Translations under genes and position numbers: made by a program
Part shown: positions 59,239-64,000 of the stretch, piece after piece
How positions within the stretch are numbered: position 1 is the first letter of the stretch
Layout of the letters: each line of letters begins with the position of its first letter
The notes under the pieces: model-generated
What the model was told of the DNA's origin: nothing
Seen by the model: only the letters and a program-made list of their open reading frames with translations
Databases searched by the model: none
Source of the DNA: Chloroflexota bacterium
GTDB lineage: Bacteria > Chloroflexota > Anaerolineae > SpSt-313
Direction of reading: 5' to 3'
DNA length: 64,000 nt
Assembly (NCBI GenBank): GCA_029553955.1
Contig: JAKPJZ010000075.1
Coordinates: 1 to 64,000, forward strand

Positions 59239-60390
59239 CTAATGCAGCAGCGCGCCTGCGATGACCATGCGCTGCACCTCCGAAGTACCCTCGTAGAGCT
59301 CGGTGATCTTGGCATCGCGGTAAATGCGCTCGACGGCGTACTCTTTCATGTAGCCATAGCCGCCATGGATCTGCACGGCGCGGTCAGCCACCCAGACGGC
59401 CGTCTCCGAAGCGAACAGCTTGGCCTGGGCCGCCTCGCGGCTGTAGCGGCCGCCACCCTTCTTGGCTGCATCTTTGGCCAGCGCGGCCTGGTAGGTCAGC
59501 AGGCGCGCCGCTTCGATGCGCGTGTTCATGTCGGCCAGCATCCACTGGATGGCCTGGAAGTTGGCGATGGGCTGGCCGAACTGGCGGCGCGTCTGCGCGT
59601 AGGCCAACGAGGCCTCGAGCGCGCCCTGGGCGATGCCCACAGCCTGTGCGGCGATACCGATACGACCACCGTCGAGCAGCGTCAGCGCGACCCTGAAGCC
59701 CTGGCCCTCGCCCCCGAGGCGGTTGGCCGCCGGGATGCGGCAATCCTGAAAGATGAGCTCGCAGGTGCTCGAGCCGCGGATGCCCATCTTGTTCTCTTCG
59801 CGGCCCACGGTGAACCCCGGCGTGCCCTTTTCGACGATAAAGGCGCTGATGCCGCGGCTGCCGGCGGCGGGATCGGTCATGGCAAAGACGAGCACAATGT
59901 CGGCATAGGCGCCGCTGGTGATAAAGTGCTTCGTGCCGTTCAGGATGTAGCTGTCGCCGTCGCGGCGGGCGGTGCTGCGCTGCGCGGCGGCGTCGCAGCC
60001 CGCCTCGGGCTCGGTGAGGGCAAAGGCGCCCAGCGCCTGCCCCGAGGCCAGGCGCGTCAGGAAGCCGCGCTTCTGGGCCTCATCGCCAAAGTGCTCAAAC
60101 CCCTGGCAGACGAGCGAGTTCTGCACCGACATGATGACGGCGGTCGAGGCGCAGACCTTGGCGATTTCCTCGATGGCGATGACATAGGCCACCGTATCGG
60201 CCCCGGCGCCGCCGTACTCTTCCGACACCGTCAGCCCCAGGAAGCCAAGCTCGCCCATCTTGCGCACGTTCTCCAGCGGGAAGCGGGCCTGCTCGTCGAT
60301 CTCGGCGGCGATCGGCGCCACCTCCTTGCGGGCGAAATCGCGCGCCACCTTGCGCATCATCTCGTGCTCTTCGCTGAGACGAAGGTCCAT
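59239..60390 (-). CDS. acyl-CoA dehydrogenase (short-chain/butyryl type)
   Basis: 383-residue FAD enzyme oxidising an acyl-CoA to the enoyl-CoA. Seen: FALTEPEAGCDA and FITSGAYAD FAD-binding segments (about 123-160), MGIRGSSTCEL, and the catalytic Glu in YEGTSEVQRMVIA near the C terminus. No etfAB is in the window. With hbd and thl it forms most of a butyrate beta-oxidation/synthesis set. Confidence 0.93.
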   Translation of the reverse strand: MDLRLSEEHEMMRKVARDFARKEVAPIAAEIDEQARFPLENVRKMGELGFLGLTVSEEYGGAGADTVAYVIAIEEIAKVCASTAVIMSVQNSLVCQGFEHFGDEAQKRGFLTRLASGQALGAFALTEPEAGCDAAAQRSTARRDGDSYILNGTKHFITSGAYADIVLVFAMTDPAAGSRGISAFIVEKGTPGFTVGREENKMGIRGSSTCELIFQDCRIPAANRLGGEGQGFRVALTLLDGGRIGIAAQAVGIAQGALEASLAYAQTRRQFGQPIANFQAIQWMLADMNTRIEAARLLTYQAALAKDAAKKGGGRYSREAAQAKLFASETAVWVADRAVQIHGGYGYMKEYAVERIYRDAKITELYEGTSEVQRMVIAGALLH

Positions 60391-60468
60391 GAGTTGCCTC
60401 CTCGCCACTTGGCGCCAGGCTCCCGTCCGGGCATCTCGCTCCGCCATCCACCCGGACCCGCCCCGGGT

Positions 60469-60546
60469 GGGTTTTGTTGGGTCTTGTGCCGTCGTTGGCC
60501 GCGCCCGCGGGCGCGGCCAACGACGGCACAAGACCCAACAAAACCC
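60469..60546. repeat. 78-bp perfect palindrome, family P1
   Basis: 39-nt perfect arms; base GGGTTTTGTTGGG, tip TTGGCCGCGCCCGCGGGC. Flanks are imperfectly complementary, and the right flank ends at the hbd stop in a CTAG (60623-60626). Confidence 0.92.
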
Positions 60547-60622
60547 CTAAAGGCCCCGGACCGGGCTGGAGCGAAGCGTGCAAGCCGGTCGCGAGCGTGC
60601 TTCACTATGCTCCAACAGCCCG

Positions 60623-61471
60623 CTAGTACGTGTAGAATCCGCGGCCGCTCTTGCGCCCGAGATAGCCCGCCGCCACCATGCGCCGCAGCAGCGGGCAGGG
60701 GCGGTACTTGTCGTCGCCAAGGTTCTTGTGCAGCACTTCCATGATGGCCAGGCAGACGTCGAGGCCGATCAGGTCGGCGAGCGTCAGCGGCCCCATGGGA
60801 TGGTTCATGCCCAGCTTCATCACCGTGTCGATGGCTTCGGCCGAGGCCACGCCCTCCATGAGCGTGTAGACCGCCTCGTTGATCATCGGCATCAGGATGC
60901 GGTTGGCCACAAAGCCGGCGGCGTCGTTGACCAACACCGGCGTCTTGCCCAGCCGCCGTACCGTCTCTACCGTCGCCGTGGCTGTGTCATCGCCCGTCTG
61001 CAGGCCGCGGATGATCTCCACGAGTTGCATCAGCGGCACCGGGTTCATAAAGTGCATGCCGATCACCTGCGCCGGCCGGCCGGTGGCTGCGGCCAGCTCG
61101 GTGATGGAGATGGACGACGTATTGGAGGCCAAGATGGCCTGGGGCGGCAGGATGGCGTCGAGCGCGTGCAGCGTCTCCTTCTTGACTGCCGCGTTTTCGA
61201 ACACCGCCTCTACCGCCAGGTCGGCCCCGGCGGCCGCGTCGAGCGTGGCGGCCGTATGAATGCGCGCCAGCGCAGCATCGCGTTCGGCGGCGCCAAGCTT
61301 GCCCTTCTCTACCAACTTGGCCAGCGAGCGCTCGATCGTGGCCTGGCCCCGCTGCAGTTGCTCGGCGGCGATATCGATCATCGTCACCGGGTAGCCCGCC
61401 TGGGCAAAGACCTGGGCAATGCCGTTGCCCATCGTCCCGGCGCCGATCACCGCAACCTGTTTGATCTCCAC
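60623..61471 (-). CDS. hbd: 3-hydroxybutyryl-CoA dehydrogenase
   Basis: 282-residue NAD(P)-dependent dehydrogenase between acetoacetyl-CoA and 3-hydroxybutyryl-CoA. Seen: [20 protein letters not shown] (about 7-26), [15 protein letters not shown], catalytic His in [11 protein letters not shown], and [16 protein letters not shown]. The GTG at 61471 has GGAGGAGGAG upstream. The family's usual length is about 280. Confidence 0.94.
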   Translation of the reverse strand: MEIKQVAVIGAGTMGNGIAQVFAQAGYPVTMIDIAAEQLQRGQATIERSLAKLVEKGKLGAAERDAALARIHTAATLDAAAGADLAVEAVFENAAVKKETLHALDAILPPQAILASNTSSISITELAAATGRPAQVIGMHFMNPVPLMQLVEIIRGLQTGDDTATATVETVRRLGKTPVLVNDAAGFVANRILMPMINEAVYTLMEGVASAEAIDTVMKLGMNHPMGPLTLADLIGLDVCLAIMEVLHKNLGDDKYRPCPLLRRMVAAGYLGRKSGRGFYTY

Positions 61472-61497
61472 CGTCTCCTCCTCCTGGAAAACGAGGA

Positions 61498-61569
61498 TCA
61501 CCACAGAGGACACAGAGGGCACAGAGGGCAGGTAAGGAGTCTCCGTGTTCTCTGTGTGCTCTGTGGTGA
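61498..61569. repeat. CACAGAGG word array as an inverted repeat
   Basis: Three CACAGAGG-like words on the left face CTCTGTG words on the right, filling the thl-hbd gap of 112 bp. Confidence 0.7.
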
Positions 61570-61583
61570 ATCGGAGCCCCTTC

Positions 61584-62777
61584 TCAGATCAACTCGACGC
61601 TGAGGGCCACCGCTTCGCCGCCGCCGAGGCATAGAGCGGCTGCGCCGCGCGACTTGCCCAGGTCGTGCAGGGCGTAGAGCAGCGTCACCAGGACGCGCGC
61701 GCCGCTGGCGCCGATGGGGTGGCCGAGGGCGACGCCGCCGCCGCGCACGTTCACGCGCGCCCAATCCCAACCCAGCTCTTTGCCGTCGGCCAGGATCTGC
61801 GCAGCAAAGGCCTCGTTGACCTCGAGCAGCTCGAAAGCATCGAGCGCCAGACCGGTGCGGTTGAGGAGGGCGCGGATGGCGTAGGCCGGGGCGATAAAGA
61901 GCCACTTGGGCTCCACGGCGGCCTGGGCATAGCCGGTGATGCGGGCTATGGGCCGGCAGCCCAGCTCGCGTGCCTTGCGGCCGCTCATGAGCACGAGCGC
62001 CGCGCCGCCATCACTGAGGCCGGGAGCGTTGCCCGCGGTGACTTTGCCGCCGGGCTTGAACGCAGGCTTGAGGGCAGCCAGCGCCTCGAGGCTGGTGTCG
62101 ACGCGGGGGCACTCGTCGCTGTCGACCGCCATGGTACCCTTCTTGGCGGGCACCTGCACCGGGGCGATCTCGGCGCGGAAGGCGCCCTCCTTGGTGGCGG
62201 TGACGGCCTTGCAGTGGCTCTGCAGCGAGAACTCGTCCATCTCCTGGCGAGAGACCTGGTACTCGTCGGCGATGAACTCGGCGGACTCGCCCATGTGGCG
62301 ATCTTCGAAGGCGCACCACAGGCCGTCGTTGACCACGGAGTCGATCATGGTGGCGTGGCCCATACGGTAGCCCGTACGGGCGCGCGGCAACACGTAGGGC
62401 GCGTTCGACATACTCTCCATGCCGCCGGCGATGATGATGTCGGCATCGCCGGCGCGGATCTGTTGGGCGCCCCACATCACCGCCTTGAGACCGGATCCGC
62501 ATACTTTGTTAAGGGTCGTGGCACCTACGGTGGGAGGGAGCCCGGCGCGGATGGCGGCCTGTCGTGCGGGCGCCTGTCCTGCGCCGGCGGGGACGACGTT
62601 GCCCATGAGGACTTCGTCGATCAGCGCGTGCTCGATTCTTGCACGCTGGACGGCTTCGCGAATGGCCACAGCTCCGAGCTCGACGGCGGGGAGGGAAGAG
62701 AGGGATCCCAGAAACCTGCCGATGGGGGTCCGGGCTGCGCTGACGATGACGACATCCTTGTCGCTCCAGTCGGCCAC
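61584..62777 (-). CDS. acetyl-CoA C-acetyltransferase (thiolase)
   Basis: 397 residues. Seen: nucleophile Cys in [15 protein letters not shown] (about 85-99), [42 protein letters not shown] and the terminal [10 protein letters not shown]. It condenses or cleaves acetoacetyl-CoA. First gene of the long catabolic run, behind a recognisable promoter; AAGGAGGAAAAGC is upstream of the start. Confidence 0.94.
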   Translation of the reverse strand: MADWSDKDVVIVSAARTPIGRFLGSLSSLPAVELGAVAIREAVQRARIEHALIDEVLMGNVVPAGAGQAPARQAAIRAGLPPTVGATTLNKVCGSGLKAVMWGAQQIRAGDADIIIAGGMESMSNAPYVLPRARTGYRMGHATMIDSVVNDGLWCAFEDRHMGESAEFIADEYQVSRQEMDEFSLQSHCKAVTATKEGAFRAEIAPVQVPAKKGTMAVDSDECPRVDTSLEALAALKPAFKPGGKVTAGNAPGLSDGGAALVLMSGRKARELGCRPIARITGYAQAAVEPKWLFIAPAYAIRALLNRTGLALDAFELLEVNEAFAAQILADGKELGWDWARVNVRGGGVALGHPIGASGARVLVTLLYALHDLGKSRGAAALCLGGGEAVALSVELI

Positions 62778-62828
62778 GCTTTTCCTCCTTGGAAATGCAC
62801 CCGATTGTTAATGCGCCCCGACGCACTC

Positions 62829-62858
62829 ATTCTACCAGAAATACCGGCTTTTGACCAA
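62829..62858 (-). promoter_or_regulatory. promoter upstream of the thiolase gene
   Basis: Minus strand -35 TTGGTC (62858-62853), 18-bp spacer, -10 TAGAAT (62834-62829), directly beside the palindrome at 62860. Confidence 0.6.
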
Positions 62859-62859
62859 T

Positions 62860-62942
62860 GCCGAGGGGGGGGAGGATGTCGGGTGCGGCTGGCCCGCCCG
62901 CTGGCAGGCCAGCCGCACCCGACATCCTCCCCCCCCCTCGGC
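62860..62942. repeat. 83-bp near-perfect palindrome, P1-related
   Basis: About 34-bp stem differing only in the G/C run length (8 versus 9), with a TGGCCCGCCCGC tip like family P1. It starts 5 bp past the HIT gene stop. Confidence 0.85.
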
Positions 62943-62947
62943 CATGG

Positions 62948-63433
62948 CTACCCCATGGCAGCCATGGCCTCACGGATCTTGCGATAGGTGTCGGCGAGGA
63001 ACTCGGGGATGACGCGCACGTCGGCGAGCACGGGCATGAAATTGGTGTCGCCCTCCCAGCGCGGCACGATGTGCAGGTGCACGTGGTCGGCGATGCCGGC
63101 GCCCGCGGCGTGCCCCAGGTTGGCGCCGATGTTGAAGGCTTCCGGCGACATGGCGCGGCGGAGCGCGGCCAATGAGCGGTTGACGAGCAGCATCATCTCG
63201 GTGAGCGTCTCGGCGGGGAGGTCCTCCACACTCGGCACGTGGACGTAGGGAATGACCATGAGGTGGCCGTTATTGTAGGGGTAGCGGTTGAGCATCACAA
63301 ACGCGCGCTCGCCGCGCCAGACGATGAGGTTCTCCGGGTCACAGCGTTCCGCGGCCTTGACGCAAAAGATGCACCCCTCGGGGCGCTCTTCGGTGAGGTA
63401 GGCCATGCGCCAGGGAGACCACAGACGCTTCAT
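62948..63433 (-). CDS. HIT-family nucleotide hydrolase/transferase
   Basis: 161 residues with the histidine triad HVHLHIVPRW (about 117-126), a zinc-type CIFC near residue 21, and NRYPYNNGHLMVIPYVH, a layout close to Ap4A phosphorylase/hydrolase-like HIT proteins. It likely acts on dinucleoside polyphosphates or nucleotide adducts. Monocistronic with its own promoter. Confidence 0.92.
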   Translation of the reverse strand: MKRLWSPWRMAYLTEERPEGCIFCVKAAERCDPENLIVWRGERAFVMLNRYPYNNGHLMVIPYVHVPSVEDLPAETLTEMMLLVNRSLAALRRAMSPEAFNIGANLGHAAGAGIADHVHLHIVPRWEGDTNFMPVLADVRVIPEFLADTYRKIREAMAAMG

Positions 63434-63516
63434 GCTGCCCCGCTTTCGCCAGATGAGGGAGGGCAAGCCGTCAGGTTGCCCAGCAGTGCTTCGCTCGACT
63501 TCTCGCACCTGATTCG

Positions 63517-63545
63517 ATTGTACCAGAAAGGCAGATGTGTGACAA
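63517..63545 (-). promoter_or_regulatory. promoter of the HIT gene
   Basis: Minus strand -35 TTGTCA (63545-63540), 17-bp spacer, -10 TACAAT (63522-63517). Confidence 0.78.
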
Positions 63546-63755
63546 GAGCGACAGGCTGCCGGGGTACATCCCATCATCGTTGGTGACCGGCTCTTGAGCT
63601 TCGCACGAACCCGGTGCTGGCCTTTGAGGTAGGGGTTTGGCGGGCTGGCTGGCGTTGCTGGCCGCCCCGCACTGTACTTGTCCGTAGCGGCCCGCTGTCC
63701 GGGCTTCACGCTCCGTGCCCTGCGCGTAGCATATGGCCGGAACGGGACCGTTTGG

Positions 63756-63833
63756 GGGGGATTCTCGGCTGGTTGGCTGGCCCGTGGCCGCCCGCGGGCG
63801 GCCACGGGCCAGCCAACCAGCCGAGAATCCCCC
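63756..63833. repeat. 78-bp perfect palindrome, family P1
   Basis: 39-nt perfect arms; tip TGGCCGCCCGCGGGC, base GGGGGATTCTCGG. The flanks extend the pairing imperfectly (GGCCGG... / ...CCATGGCC). Confidence 0.9.
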
Positions 63834-64000
63834 TTCCGGGCCATGGCCGGGGGAAAGCGCAGCGCATCAGCCGGCAGCCACCCGGATCGCCACCAACCGC
63901 CGGCAGCAAGCACGATTGTCGTATTGGAGCGCCTAACAGAACCAGGAGAGACGGCTCCCACGCCGCCGAAAGCGGCGGGTCCCTGGCGGGGTAAAACATG

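Larger units (their letters stand above)
63434..64000. other. 567-bp gene-free right edge
   Basis: Contains the HIT promoter, a family B remnant (about 63561-63600), a half P1 palindrome (about 63628-63665), a full P1 palindrome (63756-63833), and GGCGGCTCCCACGCCGCC-like inverted sequence near the end. No gene is supported. Confidence 0.65.

Overview
The window is high-GC bacterial DNA that reads best as a member of the Chloroflexota, probably anaerobic and Anaerolineae-like. The support is an rpsB-tsf-pyrH-frr-uppS-cdsA operon, DUF3786, CpXC and 7TM-GAF proteins, ferredoxin-type 2-oxoacid oxidoreductases, ThyX, and intergenic DNA packed with palindromic repeats. Assignment is from gene content only. 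I recognise 57 protein-coding genes, one partial gene at the left edge, and one tRNA.

Layout. 1-2.9 kb: a NitT/TauT-type ABC transporter. 3-7.7 kb: a penicillin-acylase-family hydrolase, a probable PPi-dependent phosphofructokinase and a class II aldolase. 7.8-12.7 kb: tRNA-Leu(CAA) with a clear promoter, an ECF sigma/anti-sigma pair, ftsY, and prfB with its programmed +1 frameshift. 13-17 kb: a compositionally different D-2-hydroxyacid dehydrogenase, then ahcY behind an ArsR-methyltransferase fusion (SahR-like) whose palindromic operator fills its own promoter spacer. 17.3-26.8 kb: DUF3786 protein, a small protein, an AlkZ-like protein coupled to a korAB pair, a sensor histidine kinase, a HEAT-repeat protein and a 7TM-GAF sensor. 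26.9-31.7 kb: the translation/cell-envelope operon. 32-36 kb: CpXC, PHP, LPXTG-type and MBL-fold proteins. 36.1-40.4 kb: a translationally coupled porG / FAD-FeS / porA / porB operon, preceded by a phosphate butyryltransferase. 41.6-46.5 kb: secA, prs, DinB-like. 46.6-62.8 kb: an acyl-CoA catabolic region. 62.9-63.4 kb: a HIT protein. Every recognised gene from 24.8 to 63.4 kb lies on the minus strand.

How the genes work together. The catabolic region carries meaB, a B12-binding subunit, two mutase large subunits, an epimerase, a complete Na+-pumping decarboxylase / transcarboxylase set (oadB, biotin carrier, oadG, 5S, 12S), acyl-CoA dehydrogenase, 3-hydroxybutyryl-CoA dehydrogenase and thiolase. 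Active-site residues separate the two mutases: one has the methylmalonyl-CoA mutase pair (Tyr/Arg), the other the isobutyryl-CoA mutase pair (Phe/Gln). With the POR/VOR-type oxidoreductase and phosphate butyryltransferase, this suggests interconversion of isobutyryl-, butyryl-, propionyl- and acetyl-CoA with ATP and Na+-gradient yield. No crotonase is present in the window.

The most unusual content is intergenic. Long near-perfect palindromes (70-94 bp) share tips or bases while their arms differ from copy to copy. A MITE-like element is inserted in a CTAG that contains the ahcY stop codon, and the related site at 24843 is empty. Hairpin repeats begin at the predicted +1 of two transcripts, and several palindromes are built from degenerate arrays of a short word that differs from locus to locus.
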